Part shown: positions 1 through 8,939 of the stretch, in pieces | Layout of the letters: each line of letters starts with the position of its first letter | Position numbering within the stretch: position 1 is the first letter of the stretch | Source of the DNA: Phyllobacterium sp. T1293 | GTDB lineage: Bacteria > Pseudomonadota > Alphaproteobacteria > Rhizobiales > Rhizobiaceae | Direction: 5' to 3' | Length of the DNA stretch: 64,000 bases | Assembly: GCF_020731415.2 (NCBI RefSeq) | Contig: NZ_CP088275.1 | Span: forward strand, 455,836-519,835 | Made by a program: the position numbers and the translations under genes | Notes under the pieces: model-generated | The model's input: only the letters and a program-made list of their open reading frames with translations | What the model was told of the DNA's origin: nothing | Databases searched by the model: none

Positions 1-24
1 TTATGGAGTATCATATCAATAAAA

Positions 25-39
25 TCAATAGGTTATTGA
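25..39. promoter_or_regulatory. Inverted repeat upstream of the aminotransferase gene
   Basis: A perfect inverted repeat, TCAAT-aggtt-ATTGA, lies about 70 bases before the aminotransferase start in AT-rich DNA that holds no gene. Its position fits an operator. Its spacing differs from the TCAA-N5-TTGA sites at 2692 and 40481, so it is not necessarily bound by the same protein. Confidence 0.35.
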
Positions 40-107
40 ATCATAGAAAAGGACTTGTTGGCAAATAGAAAGCATGGCTCCCTATCCGTAGAAGAGGAGC
101 CTCCACC

Positions 108-1436
108 ATGCTGATGAGCAATACACCGTCACTCGAAAATTACTGGATGCCATTTACGGCGAACCGGCAGTTCAAGGCGGCACCACGCCTGCTCGCCTCC
201 GCCAAGGGCATGTATTACACCGATGTCGATGGCGGACAGGTGCTCGATGGCACGGCGGGCCTCTGGTGTGTCAATGCTGGCCACGGCCGCGAAAAGATCG
301 CCGATGCGGTGGCGCGCCAGCTGGTGACTATGGACTATGCGCCCTCCTTCCAGATGGGACACCCCCTCGCATTCGACTTTGCCGAAAAGCTTGCAGCACG
401 CGCCCCCGGCGGCAAGAAGGCTGGACTGACGAAAGTGTTTTTCACCGGTTCCGGTTCGGAGTCGGTTGATACGGCGCTCAAGATCGCCATCGCCTATCAA
501 CGCTCCATCGGTCAGGGCACCCGCACGCGCGTCATTGGCCGCGAACGTGGCTACCACGGCGTCGGCTTTGGCGGCATTTCCGTCGGCGGGCTGGTCAATA
601 ATCGCCGCGTGTTCCCACTTCTGCCGGGCACCGACCATATCCGCCATACACATGATCCGGTTCGCAATACCTTCGTCAAAGGTCTGCCTGAGCATGGCGC
701 TGATCTGGCTGATGATCTGGAGCGGCTGGTTGCGCTGCATGGCGCCGAGACCATTGCCGCAGTCATTGTCGAGCCGGTTGCCGGATCAACCGGCGTTCTC
801 CTGCCACCAAAGGGTTATCTGGAGCGGCTGCGGGCGATCAGCCAGAAACACGGTATTCTCCTGATTTTTGATGAAGTCATCACCGGCTTTGGCCGCCTCG
901 GCACACCTTTTGCGGTCGATTATTTCGGCGTTGTGCCTGATCTCGTCACCGCCGCCAAAGGTCTGACCAATGGTGCCGTGCCAATGGGTGCTGTTTTTGC
1001 CAGTGAAACCATTCACGATGCGCTGATGCACGGACCTGAAAGCCAGATTGAGCTTTTCCACGGCTATACCTATTCCGGCCATCCTGTTGCCTGTGCCGCC
1101 GGTCTCGCCACCCTCGAAGTCTATGAAGAGGAGGGCCTGCTCACCCGTGCCTCTGACATGGCTGAGCATTGGCAGGATGCGCTCCATAGCCTCAAGGGGC
1201 TTGCGAACGTCGTTGACATTCGCACAATTGGTCTGGTTGCCGGTATTGAGCTTGTCTCACGTCCTGATGCCATCGGCGGGCGCGGTTATGACGTGTTTAC
1301 CGACTGCTTCAAGAAGGGTCTGCTGGTGCGCGTCACTGGCGACATCATCGCTCTTTCGCCGCCACTGATCGTCGAGAAAGAACAGATCGATACCATTGTG
1401 TCGATGCTGGGTGACGCGATCAAAGACGCGGCTTAA
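108..1436 (+). CDS. Omega-amino acid (beta-alanine)--pyruvate aminotransferase, class III
   Basis: This is a PLP-dependent class III aminotransferase that would move the terminal amino group of beta-alanine or a related omega-amine to pyruvate, in the cytoplasm. The 442 residues are full length for the family. The motif FDEVITGFGR at 254-263 holds the PLP-ring aspartate (D255), and the Schiff-base lysine is K284 in TAAKGLTNG. The N-terminal NYWMPFTANRQFK segment is typical of the beta-alanine:pyruvate subgroup. GAGGAG at 94-99 suits the ATG at 108; an ATG two codons later is also possible. The stop overlaps the convergent ROK gene stop. Substrate specificity is inferred, and other amines are possible. 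Confidence 0.85.
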   Translation: MLMSNTPSLENYWMPFTANRQFKAAPRLLASAKGMYYTDVDGGQVLDGTAGLWCVNAGHGREKIADAVARQLVTMDYAPSFQMGHPLAFDFAEKLAARAPGGKKAGLTKVFFTGSGSESVDTALKIAIAYQRSIGQGTRTRVIGRERGYHGVGFGGISVGGLVNNRRVFPLLPGTDHIRHTHDPVRNTFVKGLPEHGADLADDLERLVALHGAETIAAVIVEPVAGSTGVLLPPKGYLERLRAISQKHGILLIFDEVITGFGRLGTPFAVDYFGVVPDLVTAAKGLTNGAVPMGAVFASETIHDALMHGPESQIELFHGYTYSGHPVACAAGLATLEVYEEEGLLTRASDMAEHWQDALHSLKGLANVVDIRTIGLVAGIELVSRPDAIGGRGYDVFTDCFKKGLLVRVTGDIIALSPPLIVEKEQIDTIVSMLGDAIKDAA

Positions 1437-2647
1437 GGGGTTTTCAGGATTGCCGAGAAGCGCGGATCGAAAGCCCGCGCAATCGGTTCCGCTGCCGCTC
1501 CCAAGGCGACCGACCAAGGATCAGCGAGCCCTGCCTGCAGGCGGGGCTCCGGGTAACGCAGCGCCCGGTCGGCAATAGACGGCAGAATGGGTTCCATGCG
1601 CGTGATAAGGCTGTCGATCAACACCTTCGGCGCTCCGCCGCACAGAATCGTGGTTTGCGGATCAAAGATGGATTCCAGCATCTGCACCGTCCGGCGCAGG
1701 CGATCCGCAGCATTGTCGATCCAGCGCTCCACGGCAGGCCCGCCCTTGACCACCGCATCGGTGACAAGTTCGAACAGCTTGGGATCAGATCGATCGAGCC
1801 CCAGCACATTGCATAGCGAGGCCATGGATGTGTAATGCTCCAAGGGCTCCACATCCGCACCGTCACCCGGTGCCAGCGCCAGCATCATGCCGATCTCGCC
1901 AGCATTGGAATAAGCACCGCCATAAATTTCGCCGTTGAGGATCAACCCGGCACCAAGGCCATAGCCAAGATAGATGCAGACCACATGATCAAGGCCATGG
2001 GCTGCACCCATCAACCGCTCCGCCGTCGCCGCCGCAGAGGCGTCGTTTTGCAAGGCAACTTCAAGGCCCGTGCCTTCGGCAATCCGCTCAACCAGCGGAA
2101 AATTCTGCCATGCTGTCATCATCCATGGATCGTCATAAAGCTCGTTGATACCAAACGGACCGGGCATGGCGAGGCCAAGGCCGACGAGCTTTCTTCGCGC
2201 CTGCGGGAACTGGGACGTGAGCGCTTCACGGGCCTTTTCAACCAGATCAAGAATAACGACAACACCTTCGGATGGGCCACCCGCCGGTAGTTTGGACTCA
2301 AACTGCACCAACACGTCGCCAACAAGATTGACAATCACCGCTCGCGTGATGTGCCGGTCAATCTGCAAGCCGATGGCAAAGGCGCCCTCGGGCACAAGCT
2401 GATACGGCGTCGCGGGCTGGCCGCGCCCTTTGCGGACGCTGGCCTGCGATTGCACCAGCCCGTCACTGGCCAGTTCTTCAATGATGTTGGAGACTGTCTG
2501 CGGCGTCAGTCCGGTCGCTCGCGCGAGATCGGCACGGGACAGCGCACCATTCACCCGCAAAGCATCAATCATGATGCGCCGGTTGTGCGCACTCGCACCA
2601 CCCAGATTGGTTCCACTTTTGGCCCGGATCGATTTTCTCGCGTCCAT
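1433..2647 (-). CDS. ROK family transcriptional repressor
   Basis: A sugar-responsive regulator of the NagC/XylR type. A winged helix sits near residues 27-70 (ALSRADLARATGLTPQTVSN), followed by a ROK sugar-kinase fold with DNDASAAATAERL and GYGLGAGLILNGEIYGG. The cysteine-rich zinc motif of ROK kinases is not visible, which fits a regulator rather than a kinase. The frame is open further upstream, but the ATG at 2647 follows AGAGGGGACAG and starts a normal ROK N-terminus of 404 residues. It is divergent from the sugar ABC operon starting at 2864, so it most likely controls that operon and itself. The ligand is unknown; a sugar or amino sugar is likely. Confidence 0.9.
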   Translation of the reverse strand: MDARKSIRAKSGTNLGGASAHNRRIMIDALRVNGALSRADLARATGLTPQTVSNIIEELASDGLVQSQASVRKGRGQPATPYQLVPEGAFAIGLQIDRHITRAVIVNLVGDVLVQFESKLPAGGPSEGVVVILDLVEKAREALTSQFPQARRKLVGLGLAMPGPFGINELYDDPWMMTAWQNFPLVERIAEGTGLEVALQNDASAAATAERLMGAAHGLDHVVCIYLGYGLGAGLILNGEIYGGAYSNAGEIGMMLALAPGDGADVEPLEHYTSMASLCNVLGLDRSDPKLFELVTDAVVKGGPAVERWIDNAADRLRRTVQMLESIFDPQTTILCGGAPKVLIDSLITRMEPILPSIADRALRYPEPRLQAGLADPWSVALGAAAEPIARAFDPRFSAILKTP

Positions 2648-2691
2648 TCTGTCCCCTCTTGACACCAGAACAATATTGATCAAGAAATAAG

Positions 2692-2712
2692 TCAAGACAA
2701 TTGATTTAATGC
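2692..2712. promoter_or_regulatory. Putative ROK operator between the ROK gene and the sugar ABC operon
   Basis: TCAA-gacaa-TTGA (2692-2704) runs into TTGATTTAATGC (2701-2712). It lies 45-65 bases upstream of the ROK start and about 150 bases upstream of the binding-protein start. The same TCAA-N5-TTGATTTAATGC arrangement recurs at 40481-40501 before the second oligosaccharide/peptide importer operon. Binding by the ROK protein is an inference. Confidence 0.5.
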
Positions 2713-2863
2713 AAAAGACCACAAGAGTCTTGGGGAATGTGAGCACTGGCTGGACGTAACACGTCACGGGCAGATCCTGAACAGAAAAGCTCCCGGACTG
2801 TGACGACCAATCGGCGCTGTCTATAATGGATGGTGCGCGAGCTATAAGCCAATAGGAGGTATC

Positions 2864-4102
2864 ATGTTGAAATCTATCCAGACAGCGCTTCTAAGCGCGA
2901 CCCTTTTGGGAGCGGCACTCGCCTCTCCTGCCCATGCGGAAACCAAGATCAACGCCCTGTTCATGGCACAGGCCGCCTATAGCGAGGCGGATGTCCGCGC
3001 GATGACGGAAGCCTTCACCAAGGCCAATCCTGATGTGACGGTCAATCTTGAATTTGTTCCCTATGAAGGTCTGCATGACAAGACCGTTCTGGCGCAGGGT
3101 TCGGGCGGCGGTTACGATGTCGTTCTGTTCGATGTGATCTGGCCTGCCGAATATGCCACCAACAAGGTGTTGCTCGACGTATCGGACAAGATCACCGGCG
3201 ACATGAAGACGGGCGTTCTCCCCGGCGCATGGACCACCGTCGAGTACCAAGGCAAGCGCTACGGCATGCCTTGGATTCTCGATACCAAATATCTGTTCTA
3301 CAACAAGGAAATCCTCGAAAAGGCCGGCATCAAGACGCCGCCAAAGACCTGGGGTGAGCTGGCCGAACAGGCCAAGGTCATCAAGGACAAGGGTTTGCTG
3401 GCAACGCCGATCGCATGGAGCTGGTCGCAGGCGGAAGCGGCCATTTGCGACTATACCACGCTGGTCAGCGCCTATGGCGGCAGCTTCATCAAGGATGGCA
3501 AACCGGTTTTCCAGACGGGCGGCGGTCTTGATGCACTCAACTATATGGTCGACAGCTATAAGTCTGGCCTGACCAACCCCAATTCCAAGGAATTCCTTGA
3601 GGAGGATGTGCGCCGGGTATTCCAGAATGGCGAAGCCGCTTTCGCGCTCAACTGGACCTATATGTACAACATGGCCAATGACCCGAAGGACAGCAAGGTC
3701 GCGGGCAAGGTCGGTGTCGTCCCCGCTCCCGGCATTGATGGCAAGAGCACGGTTTCAGCCGTTAATGGCTCCATGGGTCTCGGCATCACTTCAACCAGCA
3801 AACATCCTGACGAAGCGTGGAAGTACATCACTTTCATGACCTCGCAGCAGACGCAGAACCAGTATGCCAAGCTGAGCCTGCCGATCTGGGCATCGTCCTA
3901 CACGGACCCCGCCGTGTCCAAGGGTCAGGAAGAACTGATTGCGGCGGCCAAGCAGAGCCTTGCCGCCATGTATCCACGCCCGACAACGCCGAAATATCAG
4001 GAACTGTCGACCGCGCTGCAGCAGGCCGTTCAGGAATCGCTTCTGGGCCAGAGCAAGCCTGAGGATGCGCTGAAAACCGCCGCCGAGAACAGCGGACTCT
4101 GA
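2864..4102 (+). CDS. Sugar ABC transporter substrate-binding protein (family 1)
   Basis: The periplasmic sugar-binding component of a carbohydrate (CUT1-type) importer, 412 residues. A Sec signal peptide spans residues 1-26 with a probable cut after AHA. The body shows the typical family 1 features GGYDVVLFDVIWPAEY, YGMPWILDTKYLFYNKEIL, and the late segment GLGITSTSKHPDEAWKYI. AGGAGGT ends 7 bases before the ATG. It opens an operon of six genes with two permeases, an SIS protein, a PfkB kinase and an ATPase. The substrate cannot be read from the sequence; the downstream enzymes point to an aminated or glycated sugar. Confidence 0.92.
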   Translation: MLKSIQTALLSATLLGAALASPAHAETKINALFMAQAAYSEADVRAMTEAFTKANPDVTVNLEFVPYEGLHDKTVLAQGSGGGYDVVLFDVIWPAEYATNKVLLDVSDKITGDMKTGVLPGAWTTVEYQGKRYGMPWILDTKYLFYNKEILEKAGIKTPPKTWGELAEQAKVIKDKGLLATPIAWSWSQAEAAICDYTTLVSAYGGSFIKDGKPVFQTGGGLDALNYMVDSYKSGLTNPNSKEFLEEDVRRVFQNGEAAFALNWTYMYNMANDPKDSKVAGKVGVVPAPGIDGKSTVSAVNGSMGLGITSTSKHPDEAWKYITFMTSQQTQNQYAKLSLPIWASSYTDPAVSKGQEELIAAAKQSLAAMYPRPTTPKYQELSTALQQAVQESLLGQSKPEDALKTAAENSGL

Positions 4103-4180
4103 TCCAACCATGCGGGCGGCAGAAACAGTGCTGCCGCCCGTATCTTTCTCAATGATTGATATTGTGGCAGGCTGATTTTT

Positions 4181-5062
4181 ATGACGAGCAATTGGATTAC
4201 GACCCGCGCGTGGCTTCTGATGCTGCCACTCCTCATCGTCATGATCGCGATTATCGGCTGGCCGCTTGTCGATACGGTGCGCCTGTCCTTCACCGATGCC
4301 AAACTGGTTGGCACCGAAGGCAATTTCGTCGGTATCGACAATTACGTGAAAATCCTGTCCGGCTCGAATTTCCAGCGCACCTTGATCACCACCACGATGT
4401 TTGCCGTTCTCTCCGTTGCGGCGGAAATGGTGATCGGCGTCCTCGCCGCCCTGCTCCTGAACCAGCAGTTTTATGGCCGCTCCGTGCTGCGAGCGCTGAT
4501 GATTCTGCCATGGGCATTGCCAACGGTGGTCAACGCTACTTTGTGGCGGCTGATCTACAATCCTGAATATGGTGCCCTCAACGCTGCGCTGACACAGATC
4601 GGCCTTCTCGATACCTACCGGTCGTGGCTGGGCGAACCCGGCACTGCCTTGACCGCGTTGATCGTTGCCGACTGCTGGAAGAATTTTCCACTGGTTGCCC
4701 TGATCGCGCTGGCGGCACTTCAAGCAGTGCCTCGCGATATCACCGCCGCCTCCATGGTGGACGGTGCCGGTGCCTGGTCGCGCTTCCGCTTTGTCATCAT
4801 GCCCTATCTCGCAGGCCCGCTGATGGTCGCGCTGGTCCTGCGTACCATCGAAGCCTTCAAGGTCTTTGACATTATCTGGGTGATGACCCGCGGCGGGCCT
4901 GCCAATAGCACCCGCACCCTGTCGATCCTCGTCTATCAGGAAGCATTTTCATTCCAACGCGCAGGTTCCGGCGCATCGCTCGCATTGATTGTCACCCTTC
5001 TCGTGACCGTTCTCGCCGTGGCCTATGCGGCCCTGATCCGCAAAAGTGCAGGAGCCTCCTGA
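4181..5062 (+). CDS. Sugar ABC transporter permease, MalF-like
   Basis: Inner-membrane permease of the sugar importer, 293 residues with about six hydrophobic spans. The EAA loop, ITAASMVDGAGAWSRFRFVI, lies near residues 187-206 and docks onto the ATPase. It follows the binding protein by 78 bases and overlaps the next permease by one base (TGATG), indicating coupled translation. The ribosome-binding site is weak (GGCAGG about 12 bases upstream), so the start is slightly uncertain. Confidence 0.9.
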   Translation: MTSNWITTRAWLLMLPLLIVMIAIIGWPLVDTVRLSFTDAKLVGTEGNFVGIDNYVKILSGSNFQRTLITTTMFAVLSVAAEMVIGVLAALLLNQQFYGRSVLRALMILPWALPTVVNATLWRLIYNPEYGALNAALTQIGLLDTYRSWLGEPGTALTALIVADCWKNFPLVALIALAALQAVPRDITAASMVDGAGAWSRFRFVIMPYLAGPLMVALVLRTIEAFKVFDIIWVMTRGGPANSTRTLSILVYQEAFSFQRAGSGASLALIVTLLVTVLAVAYAALIRKSAGAS

Positions 5063-5907
5063 TGGAACGCCGCAGCCTGACAGCCACCATCTTTGTTTAT
5101 ATTGCGGCCCTGCTGCTGGCAGCAGTTATTCTTGCGCCTGTGGTCTGGCTGTTCATCATGAGCATTTCCTCGACCACTGACCTCATTACCAAGCCCCTGC
5201 GCTGGTGGCCTGAGACCATCGATCTGTCGCGTTATGGTGTTCTCCTGTCGAGCGCTGCCAACAGTGCGGGTGAAGCATTCGTTGCTTCGCTGTTCAACAG
5301 CCTCGAGGTGGCAGGCATGGCAACCGCGGCGGCGCTTCTTGTGGCCATTCCGTCCGCATGGGCGGTATCGCGCACGCCAAGCGTCGGCTGGTCGCTCTAC
5401 GCGGTTATCGCCACCTATATGCTGCCGCCGGTTGCCTTGGCCGTCCCGCTTTACATGGCGTTGTCGTGGCTCGGCCTTCTCAACAATGTTTTCGGGCTGG
5501 CGCTGGTTTACCTTACGATCCTTGCGCCCTTCACCACATGGCTGATGAAATCCGGTTTCGATTCCATTCCGCGCGAAATTGAGAGCGCCGCTACCGTTGA
5601 TGGCGCGCGACTTGACCAGATCCTGCGCCTGATCACCCTGCCGCTCGCTGCTCCTGTCATGGCAACCGCTGCGCTCTTTGCCTTTCTGCTTGCATGGGAT
5701 GAATTCTTCTATGCCCTGCTGTTCACCTCTGACCAGCAGGCCAAGACTCTCACCGTCGCCATTGCCGATCTGGCGGGCGGGCGGGTCTCTGATTACGGAC
5801 TGATTGCTACAGCGGGTGTGCTGGCCGCCCTGCCGCCGCTGATCATCGGTCTTTTCATGCAGCGTGCCCTGATTTCGGGCCTGACCAATGGCGGCGTCAA
5901 AGGATGA
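5062..5907 (+). CDS. Sugar ABC transporter permease, MalG-like
   Basis: Second inner-membrane permease of the importer, 281 residues. The EAA loop, IPREIESAATVDGARLDQIL, lies about 90 residues from the C-terminus, as in MalG-type proteins. The N-terminus is a single long hydrophobic span (FVYIAALLLAAVILAPVVWL). It overlaps the upstream permease by one base and the downstream SIS gene by four, so the three are translated together. Confidence 0.9.
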   Translation: MERRSLTATIFVYIAALLLAAVILAPVVWLFIMSISSTTDLITKPLRWWPETIDLSRYGVLLSSAANSAGEAFVASLFNSLEVAGMATAAALLVAIPSAWAVSRTPSVGWSLYAVIATYMLPPVALAVPLYMALSWLGLLNNVFGLALVYLTILAPFTTWLMKSGFDSIPREIESAATVDGARLDQILRLITLPLAAPVMATAALFAFLLAWDEFFYALLFTSDQQAKTLTVAIADLAGGRVSDYGLIATAGVLAALPPLIIGLFMQRALISGLTNGGVKG

Positions 5908-6926
5908 GTATGACTTCTGATACAAACCGGCCAGCGGGTCTTGTGGCAATCGAAAAGGAAATGGCACGGCAGAATGCAGATGCGATTGCTTCCTTCGAGA
6001 CCGCAGCGTCGCTTGCCGCAACAATCGCCCAATCGCTACGCAAGACCAGCCGCCTTCTGCTGCTTGGCATGGGCGGTTCTCACGCTGTCAGCCGTGCCGT
6101 TGAGCCGCTCTATCGCAGCTTGGGTATTGATGCCGTCGCCATGCCTTTGTCAGAGCAGCTCGGTCAGCCCGTGCCGATTGCCGGTAAAACAATTCTTGTG
6201 ACCTCCCAGTCAGGCGAAAGCGCTGAAGTGCTGCGCTGGTTTGATGAAGCCGGGATTGTCCCTGATACATTTGGGCTGACGCTCGAAGGCGGATCAACTC
6301 TGGCCCGCACCGTGCCTTCACTGGTTGGTGCCGGTGGAACAGAAAACGCTTTCGCTGCGACCCGCAGTCTCACCGTAAGCTTTGCGCTGCATCTTGCCGT
6401 TCTGGCCGCGCTTGGCGACGATCCGTCGACTGCACTTAAGCTCCTTGGAGAAGGTGGCAAACCCGACATTGATGCTGCCGTTAAGACATTGAGCGGAGTT
6501 TCATCCATCGTCACATCCGGTCGCCGTTTGCAGGGCATTGCCGAGGCCATTGCTCTGGGCCTCACGGAACTGTCACGCATTCCCTGCTTTTCATTGGAAG
6601 GCGGTCAGCTACGCCATGGCCCGATGGAGATGCTCGGGCCAAAGATTGGTGTCGTGCTGTTTCGCGCCAAGGACACCACCGCTGAACTCGTCGCAAGAAT
6701 GGCAATATCTGCATCCGAAGCGGGATCACCTGTCATCGTGTTTGACGCATCAGGCGAGGCTCCAATTGATGGAGCAACAACGGTAGATATTGGTGAAGCT
6801 GCCGGTGTCGCAGCCATCTTCGCTCTTCTGCCTGCCGCCCAGCGTTTCATGATCGCTTTTGCCGGTGAGCGCGTAGCGGATGTGGGAACGCCCGTTCGCT
6901 CGACCAAGATTACACGGAGCGAGTGA
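5904..6926 (+). CDS. SIS-domain sugar isomerase / deaminase / deglycase
   Basis: A cytoplasmic protein with two sugar-isomerase (SIS) domains, 340 residues. The first carries LLGMGGSHAVSR and the phosphosugar-binding VTSQSGESAEV. The second carries GGQLRHGPMEML, where the histidine matches the catalytic histidine region of GlmS-like proteins. Enzymes of this size and form include GlcN-6-phosphate deaminase (NagB-II/AgaS) and fructosamine-6-phosphate deglycase (FrlB). Its neighbours, a PfkB kinase and an ABC importer, suit either: the kinase would phosphorylate the imported sugar and this protein would release the amine. ATG at 5910 is an alternative start. Confidence 0.8.
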   Translation: MSMTSDTNRPAGLVAIEKEMARQNADAIASFETAASLAATIAQSLRKTSRLLLLGMGGSHAVSRAVEPLYRSLGIDAVAMPLSEQLGQPVPIAGKTILVTSQSGESAEVLRWFDEAGIVPDTFGLTLEGGSTLARTVPSLVGAGGTENAFAATRSLTVSFALHLAVLAALGDDPSTALKLLGEGGKPDIDAAVKTLSGVSSIVTSGRRLQGIAEAIALGLTELSRIPCFSLEGGQLRHGPMEMLGPKIGVVLFRAKDTTAELVARMAISASEAGSPVIVFDASGEAPIDGATTVDIGEAAGVAAIFALLPAAQRFMIAFAGERVADVGTPVRSTKITRSE

Positions 6927-6930
6927 GATC

Positions 6931-7866
6931 ATGCGTCCGCTGGCTGTTATTGGAAATGTGAATGTTGACCTGATCCTCGGTCCTGCCGATCCTTGGCCGA
7001 CGCCGGGAACCGAGATCATGGTTGATTATGACGAACTGCGTGTCGGTGGTTCTGCCGGTAATTCGGCTCTGACGTGGGAAGGACTAGGCATTGATTTCCA
7101 GATCGCCGCCAATGTCGGGACTGACCAGTTCGGCGAATGGCTGCACAAGGAATTCGGGGAAAGGGGTAAGCGCTGGCCGATTGCTCCAACGGGCACCACC
7201 CTTTCGGTCGGCATCACGCATCCCAATGGCGAGCGCACATTTTTCACCACGCGCGGACATCTCGGCGCGCTTTCATGGCCGGAGGTGCTTGATATGCTCG
7301 ATGTCAGGCAGTTGCGTGGTGGTTACATCCTTCTATGCGGATCATTCCTGACCGACACACTGGTCGCAGATTATGATGCGCTGTTCGATTGGGCCGATGC
7401 CAACGATATTCGCATTGCACTGGATACGGGCTGGCCAATCGGCGGCTGGACAGAAGCCAATCGCGCGGCGACCCGCAAATGGCTATCGCGCTGCCATTGC
7501 GCCCTGTTCAATGAGGTGGAGACAACCCGCCTTGCCAATAGTGTTGAGCCTGCTGAAGCTGCACACAAACTCAAGGCGCTGATGCCGGACAATGCGATTG
7601 TCGTGGTCAAATGCGGACCGGATGGGGCATTGGCCGTTGGCTCGGATAATGAGTTGGTAAAAACCGATGCACCGCTGGTTTTCGTTGCCGATACGATAGG
7701 TGCTGGTGATGTTTTCAACGCGGCTTTTCTGGCCGCTCTCGCCAGAGAAATGCCGTTGCAGCAATGCATCGCCGCCGGTGTCCATGTGGCTTCCAAAGCC
7801 ATTTCAACCGTACCGCGCCGCTATGACAGCCATGACCTCGATACCATGCCGGAGAATGCGCTATGA
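6931..7866 (+). CDS. PfkB family carbohydrate kinase
   Basis: A ribokinase-fold sugar kinase of 311 residues. The N-terminus has the substrate-site VIGNVNVDL and GGSAGNSALT. The C-terminal signature DTIGAGDVFNAAF (254-266) supplies the anion hole and the catalytic base D260. The frame is open upstream inside the SIS gene, but the ATG at 6931 begins the conserved fold and lies downstream of a GGAG. The stop overlaps the ATPase start (ATGA). It probably phosphorylates the sugar brought in by the 2864-8939 importer so that the SIS protein can process it. Confidence 0.88.
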   Translation: MRPLAVIGNVNVDLILGPADPWPTPGTEIMVDYDELRVGGSAGNSALTWEGLGIDFQIAANVGTDQFGEWLHKEFGERGKRWPIAPTGTTLSVGITHPNGERTFFTTRGHLGALSWPEVLDMLDVRQLRGGYILLCGSFLTDTLVADYDALFDWADANDIRIALDTGWPIGGWTEANRAATRKWLSRCHCALFNEVETTRLANSVEPAEAAHKLKALMPDNAIVVVKCGPDGALAVGSDNELVKTDAPLVFVADTIGAGDVFNAAFLAALAREMPLQQCIAAGVHVASKAISTVPRRYDSHDLDTMPENAL

Positions 7867-8939
7867 GCGCCCTTGAACTTATCGACATCCGCAAACGCTA
7901 CGGCACTGTAGAAACCCTGAAAGGCATTGATCTCTCGCTGGCAAGCGGTGAGTTTCTGGTGCTTCTTGGCTCGTCCGGCTGCGGAAAATCCACACTTCTG
8001 AATATTATAGCCGGACTGGCCGAGGCGACGGAAGGTGATGTTCGTATTGGCGACCGCTCGGTGACGGGTGTGCATCCGAAAGACCGTGATATCGCCATGG
8101 TGTTCCAGTCCTACGCGCTCTACCCAAACATGTCCGTGGCACGCAATATCGGTTTCGGGCTGGAAATGCGCAAGGTTCCGGCAGAAGAGCGCACGGAGGC
8201 CATCCAGAAGACTGCGAAAATCCTGCAGATCGAAAATCTGCTTGAGCGTAAACCCTCCGAACTCTCGGGCGGCCAGCGCCAGCGCGTTGCCATCGGACGG
8301 GCGCTCGTGCGCAATCCGCAAATATTTCTCTTTGACGAGCCGCTCTCAAACCTCGATGCCAAACTGCGCATGGAAATGCGCACGGAGTTGAAGCGTCTGC
8401 ATCTGATGCTGGGAACCACGATTGTCTATGTGACCCATGACCAGATCGAGGCGATGACGCTGGCAACGCGGATCGCGGTGATGCGCGACGGCCAGATCGA
8501 GCAATTGGCAACACCCGATGAAGTCTATAACCGCCCGGCTACCCGTTATGTCGCAAGCTTCGTTGGATCGCCGCCAATGAACATGCTGGAAGCAACCGTG
8601 GCTGACGGAGTGGCCCATATTGACGGGTCGATCGGCAGTTTCGTCTTGCCGGAAGAGGTCAGGGAAAAGGCCGGTCAGGTGCGTGATGTCGTTATCGGCA
8701 TCCGCCCGGAAAGCCTAAGCATCGCAGCATCAGGAGATACGGCGCTAGGCATTGATGCGATGGTGGAAGTGGTCGAACTGACAGGCCCGGAACTGGTCGT
8801 CACCTCGACCATCGGCAATCAGCGCCTGACCGCCAGCCTGCCGCCAAAATCCAGCATCACGGCAGGGGTTGCCCAACGTTTCGCCATCGATGCCGGCGCC
8901 CTGCATATTTTTGACAAGGCGACCGGCAAGCGACTTTAG
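7863..8939 (+). CDS. Sugar ABC transporter ATP-binding protein, UgpC/MalK type
   Basis: The ATPase that powers the sugar importer, 358 residues. Walker A is GSSGCGKST (36-44), the signature LSGGQ is at 134-138 and Walker B is IFLFDE (154-159). The C-terminal 120 residues form the TOBE/regulatory region usual for MalK/UgpC proteins (VVIGIRPESLSI). It is the last gene of the operon, and its stop overlaps the stop of the convergent AraC gene by a few bases, so no room is left for a long terminator. Confidence 0.92.
   Translation: MSALELIDIRKRYGTVETLKGIDLSLASGEFLVLLGSSGCGKSTLLNIIAGLAEATEGDVRIGDRSVTGVHPKDRDIAMVFQSYALYPNMSVARNIGFGLEMRKVPAEERTEAIQKTAKILQIENLLERKPSELSGGQRQRVAIGRALVRNPQIFLFDEPLSNLDAKLRMEMRTELKRLHLMLGTTIVYVTHDQIEAMTLATRIAVMRDGQIEQLATPDEVYNRPATRYVASFVGSPPMNMLEATVADGVAHIDGSIGSFVLPEEVREKAGQVRDVVIGIRPESLSIAASGDTALGIDAMVEVVELTGPELVVTSTIGNQRLTASLPPKSSITAGVAQRFAIDAGALHIFDKATGKRL

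Noticed and set aside
25..39. The inverted repeat at the window start as a third copy of the ROK-type site
   Set aside because: Its arms TCAAT/ATTGA make TCAA-N7-TTGA, not N5, and it lacks the TTTAATGC extension. It is kept only as an unassigned operator candidate.
3791..4723. Long open frame on the minus strand across the binding-protein and permease genes
   Set aside because: It is antisense to two clear sugar-transport genes, is rich in Gln/Arg/His from reversed codons, and shows no domain or ribosome site. Similar frames at 5023-6024 (-), 9320-10009 (+), 19684-20550 (+) and 53186-53824 (+) were dropped for the same reason.
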